15,994 nucleotides of DNA from Betaproteobacteria bacterium (GTDB lineage: Bacteria; Pseudomonadota; Gammaproteobacteria; Burkholderiales; Burkholderiaceae_C). The stretch's first letter is position 1; the number at the start of each line of letters is the position of its first letter. Where the stretch lies: assembly GCA_947448675.1 (NCBI GenBank), contig CANFOR010000039.1, positions 1 to 15,994 on the forward strand, written 5' to 3'. Positions 1 through 8,276 of the stretch are shown piece after piece. A model generated the notes under the pieces. It did not search any database. It was not told the origin of the DNA and saw only the letters and a list, made by a program, of their open reading frames with translations. The position numbers were made by a program, and so were the translations under genes.

Positions 1-1
1 G

Positions 2-1141
2 CTGCTCAAGCCGGGCCTAGCCAACGCGTTTTTGGTGGGGTTTATCGAGAGCATGGCCGACTTTGGCAACCCCATCGTGGTGGGGGGGCAGTTCTCGGTG
101 CTGTCGACCGAAATATTTTTTGCCATCGTCGGCGCGCAGTACGACCAAGGCCGTGCGGCATCACTGGCCTGGATACTCACGCTGTTTGCCTTGGCGGTAT
201 TTGTGCTGCAGCGCTGGGTGCTGGGGCGGCAAAGCTACACCACCGTCACCGGCAAGGGCGACTCCGGCCTGCCGATGCCCCTGCCCAGTGATGTGCGCCG
301 GGTTTTGCAATGCGTGGCCTTGCCGTGGATGGCTTTTACCGTGCTGGTCTACTTGTTTGCTTTTGCGGGTGGTTTTGTGCAAACCTGGGGCCGCGACTAC
401 ACGCCCACGCTGCAGCACTTCAACACCGCTTTCGCGCTGGAGTGGGGCCAGTTTGGCCTGGTATGGGCAGGCTCAGCCTGGACCTCTTTGTTCACCACGC
501 TCAAGCTCTCGGCCATTGCCGCGCCGCTCACCGCCGCACTGGGTTTGTTGATCGCTTGGCTGCTGGCGCGAGTGGCCTTTAGGGGTCGGGGCCTGTTGGA
601 GTTTGTGGCTTTGCTAGCTTTTGCCATACCGGGTACGGTGCTGGGCGTGAGCTACATCGTGGCCTTTAACGTGCCTCCGCTGGAGCTGACCGGCACCGGT
701 CTCATTATCGTGCTGTGTTTTGTGTTCCGTGACCTGCCAGTGGGGGTACAGGCGGGTACGGCGGCTCTGAAGCAGCTCGACAAGTCTTTAGACGAAGCCT
801 CGCTGATGTTGCGCGCCTCGGTGGCGCAAACCCTGTTCCATGTGGTGCTGCCCCTGCTCAAGCCCGCCGTGGTGGCAGCATTGGTCTACAGCTTTGTGCG
901 CGCCATGACGACCATCAGCGCGGTGATATTTTTGGTCACGGCCGAAAACGAATTAGCCACCACCTACATCATTGGCCGCGTCGGTAATGGCGACTACGGC
1001 GTGGCCTTGGCCTATTGCACGGTCTTGATCGTGTTGATGTCGCTGGCCATTGCTTTGATTCAATTTTTGGTAGGCGAACGCAAGCTGGGAAGGCGAGCGG
1101 CGGCTTTCGTAGCTTCTTCTGCGTCCGGTCACCCGATCTAA
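2..1141 (+). CDS. Iron(III)-type ABC transporter permease, 5' truncated by window edge
   Basis: Inner-membrane permease of a binding-protein-dependent ABC importer, closest by eye to the FbpB/SfuB/AfuB ferric-iron class. The reading frame is open from base 2 (L-L-K-P-G-L-A-N-A-F), so the TTG at 32 is not the start; the first 6-helix module lies outside the window. The visible part begins at the end of module 1 (MADFGNPIVVGGQ, then FFAIVGAQYDQGRAA), has a linker, and then a second hydrophobic module. An EAA-type cytoplasmic loop that contacts the ATPase is seen (DEASLMLRASVAQTL...VVLPLLKPAV, about codons 260-285); the usual Gly is replaced by LR, which I believe is common in this class. The stop TAA is 18 nt before the ATPase gene, so the two form an operon. 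The binding-protein gene is not visible, so the substrate (Fe3+, or possibly a phosphonate or other solute) is inference. Confidence 0.9.
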   Translation: MLKPGLANAFLVGFIESMADFGNPIVVGGQFSVLSTEIFFAIVGAQYDQGRAASLAWILTLFALAVFVLQRWVLGRQSYTTVTGKGDSGLPMPLPSDVRRVLQCVALPWMAFTVLVYLFAFAGGFVQTWGRDYTPTLQHFNTAFALEWGQFGLVWAGSAWTSLFTTLKLSAIAAPLTAALGLLIAWLLARVAFRGRGLLEFVALLAFAIPGTVLGVSYIVAFNVPPLELTGTGLIIVLCFVFRDLPVGVQAGTAALKQLDKSLDEASLMLRASVAQTLFHVVLPLLKPAVVAALVYSFVRAMTTISAVIFLVTAENELATTYIIGRVGNGDYGVALAYCTVLIVLMSLAIALIQFLVGERKLGRRAAAFVASSASGHPI

Positions 1142-1159
1142 TTATTTCCGGAGCAAACC

Positions 1160-2203
1160 ATGGGCATTGAATTCAAAAACGTGAGCAAGCGCTATGGCAT
1201 CAATAGCGCAGCACCCCTGGCGGTGAACGGCATTAGTTTCAGGGTAGAAAGGGGCACGCTCACCACCATACTGGGGCCATCGGGCTGCGGCAAAACCACT
1301 ACGCTGCGCATGATTGCTGGATTGGAGTCGCCGACCAGTGGGCAGATCACCATTGCGGGCCAAGACGTGACCCACCTGGGGCCCGCCGAGCGCAATGTCA
1401 GCATGATGTTCCAGAGCTACGCGCTGTTCCCGCACATGAGCGTGCTGGAGAACGTGTCGTACGGGCTCAAGATGTCGGGCGTGTCCAAGGCGCGCACACG
1501 CGAGCGTGCACAAGAGGCTTTGAAAAACGTGGGTCTACTGGGTTTTGACGAGCGCTTGCCCAGCGAACTCTCGGGTGGCCAGCAGCAGCGCGTGGCCCTG
1601 GCGCGGGCCTTGGTGCTAGAGCCTGCCGTGCTGCTTTTTGACGAGCCATTGTCAAATTTAGACGCTCGTTTGCGCCGCGAGATGCGTGAGGAAATTCATA
1701 CATTACAGCAACGCTTAAAACTTACCGTAGCTTATGTGACGCACGACCAAAGCGAAGCCCTTGCGGTGAGCGACCACATCATTGTGATGGACGCAGGCCG
1801 CATTGCCCAAGCAGGTACACCGCAAGCCTTGTACGAAACGCCACAGTCGGAGTTTGTCGCTGGTTTTATGGGAGAAGCCATGCTCTTTACTGCGAGCATG
1901 GATGCACAGGGCGTGGTCAGCCTGGGGTCGCTGAAGTTCCCAGCGCGCCATGCCGTAAAACCTGGCGCCGTTAAAGTGGCGGTGCGGCCAGAGGCTTGGT
2001 TGATTCATCCAAGCGGTGCAGGATTAAACGCCAGTTTAGAAAAAGTAGCCTACCTGGGTAGTTTTTACGAATACAGTTTTGCTACCGAATTGGGTAAGAT
2101 TTTTGTGGTCTCTAGCGACTTGGGCCACGTGCTGGCAGTGGGCGCTGTGGTGGGTTTGCAGCTGGCAGAGCATGGAGTGGCCGTAATCGCAGCGTCGGCA
2201 TAA
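1160..2203 (+). CDS. ABC transporter ATP-binding protein (FbpC/PotA-like)
   Basis: ATPase that powers the importer encoded just upstream; 347 aa, the normal length for this class with a C-terminal regulatory domain. Visible motifs are Walker A GPSGCGKTT (39-47), Q-loop Q85, ABC signature LSGGQQQR (137-144), Walker B LLFDEP (158-163), D-loop SNLD and switch histidine H195. Residues after about 235 form a TOBE-like domain (AVRPEAW near 280). The ATG is preceded by GGAG about 6 nt upstream, supporting this start. It is 18 nt behind the permease stop and converges on the lipocalin gene with 29 nt between the stop codons. No clear hairpin terminator is seen in that gap. Iron as substrate is inferred from the partner permease; polyamine, sulfate or phosphonate systems share this ATPase architecture. 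fbpC would be a reasonable but unproven name. Confidence 0.93.
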   Translation: MGIEFKNVSKRYGINSAAPLAVNGISFRVERGTLTTILGPSGCGKTTTLRMIAGLESPTSGQITIAGQDVTHLGPAERNVSMMFQSYALFPHMSVLENVSYGLKMSGVSKARTRERAQEALKNVGLLGFDERLPSELSGGQQQRVALARALVLEPAVLLFDEPLSNLDARLRREMREEIHTLQQRLKLTVAYVTHDQSEALAVSDHIIVMDAGRIAQAGTPQALYETPQSEFVAGFMGEAMLFTASMDAQGVVSLGSLKFPARHAVKPGAVKVAVRPEAWLIHPSGAGLNASLEKVAYLGSFYEYSFATELGKIFVVSSDLGHVLAVGAVVGLQLAEHGVAVIAASA

Positions 2204-2232
2204 CAGCCTCGGTATAACGGATTCGCTTTGAT

Positions 2233-2880
2233 TCAAGGCATTGGCTGTAACGCGGGGAGCGCTGGCGTTTTCACCACAGCCGCTACATCAAAGCCCGCAG
2301 CCTTGGCAAAGCCTAGCGCGGCTTGCAGGCGTGCGTCGTCGAGCTGCGGTTCGCGCGAGAGCACCCACAGGTATTTGCGGTCGGGTGTGCCCACTAGCGA
2401 GACTTGGTAAGCCGCGTCGAGCTGCATCACCCAGTAATCACCCCAGACCAGCGGAATCCAGCGCAGCCAGCTGGGCACAAAGCTCACTTGCAAACGCCCG
2501 GCCTGGGGCTTGCCCTCTACCGCCACGCTGCGGGCCACGCCCTCGACCTGGCTGGTGCTGTCTTTGCCTGCGCAGCGGTTGGTGACGCGCACATTGCCAT
2601 CGGCCAGGGCTTGGTAGCTGGCACTCACCTGGCCCGTGCACATGCGCTGAAAAACATTGGGCAGGCGCGCTTGCTCGTACCACAGACCCGCGTAGCGTTG
2701 CAGGTCTACCGGGGCTACCAAGGGAATGACGCTGGTAGCGGGTTGGGGTTCAGCGGCGCGGCTTGTGCCAAGGCTTGCCAAACCTACAAGCAGGGCAGAC
2801 AGCACGGCAGTCAGTGAGGTCGATAGTGAGCACTGTAGCTTGTGATGGGCCAAGGCCAGTGTGTACATACGGATGTTCAT
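2233..2880 (-). CDS. Lipocalin family protein (Blc-like), periplasmic
   Basis: Small beta-barrel lipid-binding protein of the bacterial lipocalin (Blc) family, thought to carry fatty acids or lysophospholipids during envelope maintenance. From ATG at 2880 it is 215 aa. Residues 20-42 form a hydrophobic signal segment with a likely cleavage SRA|AEP (42/43). The lipocalin motif GLWYEQARLPN is at 65-75 (compare G-x-W-Y-E-I-A-R in Blc). A second family block, GDYWVMQLDAAYQVSLVG then YLWVLSREP, covers 147-178 and matches Blc spacing. Cys81 and Cys103 could form a disulfide. E. coli Blc is an outer-membrane lipoprotein, but here no lipobox is seen: Cys17 precedes the hydrophobic stretch, so a soluble periplasmic form is inferred. 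The frame stays open far upstream, antisense to tal, but only this part resembles a protein. There is no strong Shine-Dalgarno; Met5 (2868) is an alternative start. Confidence 0.87.
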   Translation of the reverse strand: MNIRMYTLALAHHKLQCSLSTSLTAVLSALLVGLASLGTSRAAEPQPATSVIPLVAPVDLQRYAGLWYEQARLPNVFQRMCTGQVSASYQALADGNVRVTNRCAGKDSTSQVEGVARSVAVEGKPQAGRLQVSFVPSWLRWIPLVWGDYWVMQLDAAYQVSLVGTPDRKYLWVLSREPQLDDARLQAALGFAKAAGFDVAAVVKTPALPALQPMP

Positions 2881-2970
2881 GCCGCCAGTATGCCAACACT
2901 GGGCGCAGCTTGCTGGAGCCCAGATTATTGCGCGCGTAACCCGGCGGTAATTCCCCCCGCAGCAAAGCGA

Positions 2971-2976
2971 GATAAT
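2971..2976 (+). promoter_or_regulatory. Candidate -10 box for a leaderless tal transcript
   Basis: GATAAT lies 6 nt before the tal ATG, so initiation at the usual distance would fall at or within 1-2 nt of the start codon. No AGGAG-like ribosome-binding site is present upstream of the ATG. A good -35 hexamer at 16-18 nt was not found, so this rests on the -10 match and its position only. Confidence 0.4.
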
Positions 2977-2982
2977 CTGCCC

Positions 2983-3933
2983 ATGAACCAACTCGACGCA
3001 CTCAAACAGTTGACCACCGTGGTGGCCGACACCGGCGACTTTATGCAGCTGGCTGCCTTCAAGCCGCAAGACGCCACCACCAACCCGTCGCTGATCTTGA
3101 AGGCCGTGCAAAAGCCCGAATACGCGCCGTTGTTGGCGCAGGTTGTGGCGGCGCACAAGGCCCGGCCGCTGGACGAGCAGCTCGACCGTTTGGTGGTGCG
3201 CTTTGGCCGCGAGATTGTGTCCATCATCCCCGGGCGTGTCTCGATGGAAGTCGATGCACGGCTCTCGTTTGACAAAGCCGCCAACTTGGCGCGCGCGCGC
3301 CGTTTGATCGCCCTGGCCGCTGCCGAGGGCATGCCCAAGGAGCGCATTCTCATCAAGCTCGCGGCCACCTGGGAAGGCATTCAGGCCGCTGCCGAGTTGG
3401 AGCGCGAGGGCATCCATTGCAACCTCACTTTGCTGTTTAGCTTTGCGCAGGCGGTGGCCTGCGGACAGGCCAAGGTGCAACTGATTTCGCCCTTTGTCGG
3501 CCGCATTTACGACTGGTACAAAAAAGCCAAAGGCGCAGACTGGAATGAAGCCGCCCACGCGGGCGCGAACGACCCTGGCGTGCAGTCGGTGCGCACCATC
3601 TTCAACCACTACAAGCGCTTTGGCATTGCCACCGAGGTGATGGGCGCGAGCTTTCGCAACCTGGGTCAAATTACCGCCTTGGCGGGCTGCGACCTGCTGA
3701 CCATTGCCCCCGAGTTGTTGGCCGGTTTGGCCGCCAGCGACGCGCCCTTGCCAAAGGCGCTGGACGCGCAAGCTGCCCAGGCGCTCGACCTGCCTGCGGT
3801 GCAGTACGACGAGGCAGGCTTTCGCTACGCCCACAACCAAGACGCCATGGCCACCGAAAAGCTGGCCGAAGGCATCCGCGCTTTTGCCGTAGACGCCCAC
3901 AAGCTCGACCAGCTCTTGCTGGCTGCGGCGTAA
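2983..3933 (+). CDS. tal: Transaldolase
   Basis: Cytosolic enzyme of the non-oxidative pentose phosphate pathway. It transfers a dihydroxyacetone unit from sedoheptulose 7-phosphate to glyceraldehyde 3-phosphate, giving erythrose 4-phosphate and fructose 6-phosphate. At 316 aa it matches E. coli TalB (317 aa), to which it is similar throughout. Family residues seen are D16 in TTVVADTGD, the DATTNPSLI block (30-38), E89 in the S-M-E-V-D-A-R-L-S block, and the Schiff-base lysine K125 in RILIKLAATW. Further blocks are CNLTLLFSFAQA, ISPFVGRIYDWYK and VMGASFRN. An upstream in-frame extension is possible, but the family N-terminus begins at this ATG. pgi follows after 15 nt, and its product uses fructose 6-phosphate, the Tal product, so a shared transcript makes metabolic sense. 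The start has no Shine-Dalgarno, unlike pgi, groES and groL. Confidence 0.97.
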   Translation: MNQLDALKQLTTVVADTGDFMQLAAFKPQDATTNPSLILKAVQKPEYAPLLAQVVAAHKARPLDEQLDRLVVRFGREIVSIIPGRVSMEVDARLSFDKAANLARARRLIALAAAEGMPKERILIKLAATWEGIQAAAELEREGIHCNLTLLFSFAQAVACGQAKVQLISPFVGRIYDWYKKAKGADWNEAAHAGANDPGVQSVRTIFNHYKRFGIATEVMGASFRNLGQITALAGCDLLTIAPELLAGLAASDAPLPKALDAQAAQALDLPAVQYDEAGFRYAHNQDAMATEKLAEGIRAFAVDAHKLDQLLLAAA

Positions 3934-3948
3934 ACGCGCGGAGCCCGT

Positions 3949-5493
3949 ATGAGCCGCACCCGCTGTGACCAGACGCCTGCTTGGGCGCAACTGCAAGCGC
4001 AGTTTGCGCACAGCGGGGCGGGCTTTGACGTGCGCGCCGCACTGGCACAAGACCCAGGCCGTGTCGCGCATTTCAGCCAAAACGCGCCGCATGTTTTTGC
4101 CGATTTGTCGAAGAATTTAATCGACGCTCCCACCGAGGCTTTGCTGCTGCAATTGGCGCGCGAATGCGGGCTGGAGCAGCATCGCGACGCCATGTTTGCA
4201 GGCGAGGCCATCAACACCACTGAAAACCGTGCAGTAATGCACTTTTTACTGCGTAAACCGGCTACAGCGCCCGCGGAATATGCGTTAGCAGCTACAAAAA
4301 ATGTAGCAAATACCTTGCAATCCATGTTGGCTTACGCGGAGCAGGTGCGTGCCGACACGGCCATTACCGACGTGGTGAACATCGGCATTGGTGGCTCTGA
4401 CCTCGGGCCGCAAATGGCCGTGCTGGCACTGAGCGAATTTGCCCGCAGCGGCAAACGCCTGCACTTTGTCTCCAACGTCGATGGCCACGAACTGGCCAGC
4501 GTATTGGCCCAATGCAAGCCGCAGAGCACCTTGTTTTTGATTGCCAGCAAAACCTTCACTACCGCCGAGACCATGGCCAATGCGGCCTCGGCCAAAGCCT
4601 GGTTTTTGGCGCAGGGCGGCAGTGGCACCGCTAGCCATTTTGCGGCCCTGACCACCAATGTGGCGGCGGCGCAGGCCTTTGGCATCAGCACCACCTTTGG
4701 TTTTTGGGACTGGGTGGGCGGCCGCTACTCGCTGTGGTCGGCCATCGGCTTGCCGATTGCTATTGCCATAGGCGCGCAGGGCTTTGCCGACATGCTGGCA
4801 GGCGCACACGCCATGGACGAGCACTTTCGCACGGCACCGCTGGCGCACAACCTGCCTGTGCGCCTGGGCCTGCTTGACCTGTGGTACCGCAACTTCCACG
4901 GCTTTACCAGCCGCTGCGCAGCGCCCTACAGCGCCGCGCTCAAGCGCCTGCCCGCCTACCTGCAGCAGTTGGAAATGGAGAGCAATGGCAAGCGTGTCGA
5001 TGCGCAGGGCCAGGCCCTACCGTTCGCTACTTCGCCGGTGGTCTGGGGCGAGCCCGGCACCAATGGGCAGCATGCGTATTTTCAAATGCTGCACCAAGGT
5101 ACCGACGTGGTGCCGGTGGAATTCATCGCCGTTCAAAAACCGTCTCACACCTTGCCCGGCCACCACGCCAAGCTGCTGGCCAATGCGTTGGCGCAAGCGC
5201 AAGCGCTGCTGCAAGGCAAGGCCGACGCGGGTGGCCACAAGCACTTCAGCGGCAACCGGCCCAGCAGCTTTTTGGTGCTGGCGGAACTCAGCCCCGCGAG
5301 CTTCGGCGCGCTGATCGCGCTCTACGAGCACCGCGTCTTCGTCAGCGGCTCCATCTGGGGCATCAACAGCTTCGACCAATGGGGCGTAGAGCTGGGCAAA
5401 GTGCTCGCGCAAGACATCGAGCCGCGCCTGGCCAACGGCGACGTGAGCGGCCTCGACGCATCGACCGCGAGCTTGCTGCAGCGTTTGCGGTAG
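3949..5493 (+). CDS. pgi: Glucose-6-phosphate isomerase
   Basis: Cytosolic enzyme interconverting glucose 6-phosphate and fructose 6-phosphate in glycolysis and gluconeogenesis. 514 aa, normal for the short bacterial form. Visible blocks: sugar-phosphate-binding IGIGGSDLGP (145-154) and ASKTFTTAET (199-208); the PGI signature FGFWDWVGGRYSLWSAIGLP (250-269); the catalytic Glu within MESNGKRVD (343-351); the His in GTNGQHAYFQ (370-379); and the C-terminal signature GSIWGINSFDQWGVELGK (467-484) with the catalytic Lys. GGAG lies 5 nt before the ATG. The gene is 15 nt after tal and probably cotranscribed. Oddity: codons about 102-122 (ATAPAEYALAATKNVANT region) are AT-rich and unlike the rest; codons 115-120 are a copy of the 17-nt palindrome found elsewhere in the window. 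This falls in a loop-like, length-variable region between the conserved RAVMHFLLR block and SMLAYAEQVR. Confidence 0.97.
   Translation: MSRTRCDQTPAWAQLQAQFAHSGAGFDVRAALAQDPGRVAHFSQNAPHVFADLSKNLIDAPTEALLLQLARECGLEQHRDAMFAGEAINTTENRAVMHFLLRKPATAPAEYALAATKNVANTLQSMLAYAEQVRADTAITDVVNIGIGGSDLGPQMAVLALSEFARSGKRLHFVSNVDGHELASVLAQCKPQSTLFLIASKTFTTAETMANAASAKAWFLAQGGSGTASHFAALTTNVAAAQAFGISTTFGFWDWVGGRYSLWSAIGLPIAIAIGAQGFADMLAGAHAMDEHFRTAPLAHNLPVRLGLLDLWYRNFHGFTSRCAAPYSAALKRLPAYLQQLEMESNGKRVDAQGQALPFATSPVVWGEPGTNGQHAYFQMLHQGTDVVPVEFIAVQKPSHTLPGHHAKLLANALAQAQALLQGKADAGGHKHFSGNRPSSFLVLAELSPASFGALIALYEHRVFVSGSIWGINSFDQWGVELGKVLAQDIEPRLANGDVSGLDASTASLLQRLR
4291..4307 (+). repeat. 17-nt palindromic repeat inside pgi
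   Basis: gctacaaaaaatgtagc: 5-nt arms around a 7-nt AT-rich spacer. It is read in frame as pgi codons A115-A120 and followed by aaata. Same size and layout as the copies at 5540, 7465, 8045, 14263 and 15783. Confidence 0.7.
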
Positions 5494-5539
5494 CCGAGAT
5501 GCAAATGACCCGTGAGCGCTCGTAAATAGGACGTTTTTT

Positions 5540-5556
5540 GCTATTATTTATGTAGC
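5540..5556 (+). repeat. 17-nt palindromic repeat downstream of pgi
   Basis: gctattatttatgtagc, between the pgi stop and the bidirectional terminator. It has the same layout (gctay, 7 nt, rtagc) and is followed by ata, as in the family. Confidence 0.7.
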
Positions 5557-5570
5557 ATACCTTGTTGGAA

Positions 5571-5752
5571 ATAAAAAACCCCGCAAAGCGCGAGCCTTGC
5601 GGGGTTTGTTTTGAGCTGGGAAAATTCCAGCGGCGTAGCGAGCGGGTGCTAGGCAAGGCAGGCGGAGCACAGAAACCAGAACGTACTTTGGGTACCTGAG
5701 GATTTCGAGCACCGCCCAGCGCTGCAAAGCGCCTGTGCGATAGCCGCCAAGC
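5571..5752 (-). ncRNA. Structured groL 3' UTR element, possible small RNA ending at the terminator
   Basis: About 180 nt between the groL stop and the intrinsic terminator, rich in dyads and without a convincing protein. Pairings seen: 5630-5634 with 5743-5747 (gcggc/gccgc, plus a flanking G-U on the - strand) enclosing the element; 5645-5650 with 5708-5713 (ggtgct/agcacc); hairpin 5683-5686 with 5692-5695 (gtac/gtac); hairpin 5719-5723 with 5728-5732 (gcgct/agcgc). 5661-5665 can alternatively pair with 5712-5716. From memory, unchecked, very similar blocks recur in Comamonadaceae genomes and generate spurious short ORFs. An Rfam family named Betaproteobacteria toxic small RNA is one candidate for comparison. 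It could be a multicopy repeat, an RNA-stability element or a 3' UTR-derived sRNA; the function is unknown. Confidence 0.4.
5573..5612. terminator. Bidirectional intrinsic terminator between pgi and groL
   Basis: A perfect 11-bp stem (5576-5586 with 5597-5607: aaaccccgcaa / ttgcggggttt) is continued by a 2-bp inner stem with a GCGA loop after one mismatch. On the - strand the hairpin is followed by TTTTTTATTT, a strong U-tract for ending groESL. On the + strand gtttgttttg follows, weaker but adequate for ending tal-pgi. Confidence 0.88.
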
Positions 5753-7405
<1,653 letters not shown>

Positions 7406-7432
7406 GATTGGCTCCTAATTAGGGGTTAAATT

Positions 7433-7492
7433 GCTCGCTGAGGCGCACCAGATGTGCGTATGCAGCTATAACTTTTGTAGCTATTATGTAGC
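7433..7492 (-). repeat. Palindromic repeat copy with extra half-unit in the groES-groL spacer
   Basis: The core gctataacttttgtagc (7465-7481) is followed at once by a shorter overlapping copy, gctattatgtagc (7480-7492). Read on the - strand, the core continues with tgcatacgcacatctggtg and ends near 7433; this tail also follows the copy at 8045 (ttcatacgcacatttggcg). The spacer is otherwise free of genes. Confidence 0.7.
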
Positions 7493-7508
7493 TGTTGGGC
7501 TCGAAGAA

Positions 7509-7799
7509 TTACTTCTCGACAACAGCAAACAAGTCGTCTTCTTTCATGACCAAGAGCTCGTCGCCACCAACCTTGACGGTCTGGCCGCTGTACTTGCCAA
7601 ACAAAACGCGGTCACCGACCTTGACGTTCATGGCCAAGAGCTCGCCCTTGTCGGTTTTCTTGCCGGGGCCAACGGCCAGCACTTCACCTTGGTCTGGTTT
7701 TTCAGCAGCAGCGTCAGGGATGACGATGCCCGAGGCGGTTTTGGTTTCGCTGTCAACACGTTTGACGATCACGCGATCGGCGAGGGGGCGTAGTTTCAT
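7509..7799 (-). CDS. groES: Co-chaperonin GroES (Hsp10)
   Basis: Seven-subunit lid of the GroEL chamber; cytosolic. 96 aa, normal length. The N-terminus MKLRPLADRVIVKR is canonical. The mobile loop that docks on GroEL (ETKTASGIVIPDAAAEKP, 18-35) carries the hydrophobic IVI tripeptide at 25-27. The VGDRVLFGKYSG and DELLVMKEDDLFAV blocks complete the beta-barrel. AAGGAGATG stands 3-10 nt before the ATG, a strong ribosome-binding site. It is the first gene of the operon; the 5' UTR of about 105 nt begins in the CIRCE operator, and groL follows after 103 nt. Regulation by HrcA is strongly implied by the operator. Confidence 0.99.
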   Translation of the reverse strand: MKLRPLADRVIVKRVDSETKTASGIVIPDAAAEKPDQGEVLAVGPGKKTDKGELLAMNVKVGDRVLFGKYSGQTVKVGGDELLVMKEDDLFAVVEK

Positions 7800-7885
7800 A
7801 GCATCTCCTTAAGATGAAACAGGGTTAATGTTTAAGCGGCATAAAGCGAAAGCTAGTGCCAATTAACTTGCGACGCGGTGCGTTG

Positions 7886-7912
7886 TTAGCACTCAAAGTC
7901 GTCGAGTGCTAA
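7886..7912 (-). promoter_or_regulatory. CIRCE operator (HrcA binding site)
   Basis: A perfect inverted repeat TTAGCACTC - 9 nt - GAGTGCTAA, identical to the CIRCE consensus. HrcA binds it to repress groE operons and releases it on heat shock. It abuts the groESL -10 box and would include the transcription start. hrcA itself is not in the window. Confidence 0.97.
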
Positions 7913-7940
7913 TGATAGTGCCCTTTTGTGGCAATTTCAA
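7912..7940 (-). promoter_or_regulatory. groESL promoter, sigma70-like
   Basis: On the - strand: TTGAAA (7940-7935), a 17-nt spacer, TATCAT (7917-7912). The -10 box overlaps the first base of CIRCE, so HrcA would block initiation. The -35 region reads CTTGAAA, which also resembles the sigma32 -35 consensus, but no CCCCAT-type sigma32 -10 follows. Confidence 0.85.
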
Positions 7941-8276
7941 GACCCGGTGAAAAAAGCACCGCCGCACCCGCGCCTGCAGCGTCTGCTATTGCAGACAGAT
8001 CGAAGCCCGTAGCTTGCGCTCAGATCAAAACGCATGGCCCAATTGCTATAAAATTCATAGCTTCATACGCACATTTGGCGGGCATTGCAGCAATTTCCCC
8101 CTCTAAAGTAGCGCTAAAGATTGATGGAAGGCAGCTGCTATGTAAATGCAAGCCAACCAAACGCCTGCTAATGCTGTGGTAAGTACCTAGTTTTGTACGC
8201 CGTAGAGACAAATAGATCATGTAGAGTTGCGCATTCCCGACTTCGGCAGCGCGCACCCTTTGTTCTCTTGACCACC
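7941..8276. other. Gene-free region between groESL and the efflux operon
   Basis: 336 nt between divergent operons. It holds a 17-nt palindrome copy at 8045-8061 with its tail, and a possible decayed copy, gctatgtaaatgcaagc (8137-8153), whose right arm is degraded. A near-continuous weak reading frame lacks a start with a ribosome-binding site and passes through the repeats, so it is not called. The promoter for the efflux operon should lie here; TTGTAC at 8193 is a possible -35, but no convincing -10 follows. No adjacent regulator gene or operator dyad was recognised. Confidence 0.6.
8045..8092 (+). repeat. Palindromic repeat with conserved tail upstream of the efflux operon
   Basis: The core gctataaaattcatagc (8045-8061) is followed by ttcatacgcacatttggcg, which closely matches the tail of the groES-groL copy in opposite orientation. 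This shows a repeat unit of roughly 48 nt rather than the 17-nt core alone. Confidence 0.7.

Noticed and set aside
1102..1125. Possible decayed repeat at the 3' end of the permease gene (gctttcgtagcttcttctgcg)
   Set aside because: The spacing is 11 nt instead of 17 and only one arm is recognisable; it could be chance in a poorly conserved C-terminus.
2881..4092. Upstream extension of the lipocalin frame to 619 aa, antisense to tal and the start of pgi
   Set aside because: Only the last 215 residues look like a protein and they carry their own start and signal peptide; the rest is the complement of tal/pgi codons.
7928..8182. 84-aa frame in the gap upstream of the efflux operon
   Set aside because: No ribosome-binding site, no resemblance to any protein, and part of it is the repeat copy at 8045.
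8193..8276. 28-residue N-terminal extension of the outer-membrane factor from a TTG
   Set aside because: It would bury the lipoprotein signal; the ATG at 8277 places Met right before MKKQLFD and the lipobox at residue 22.
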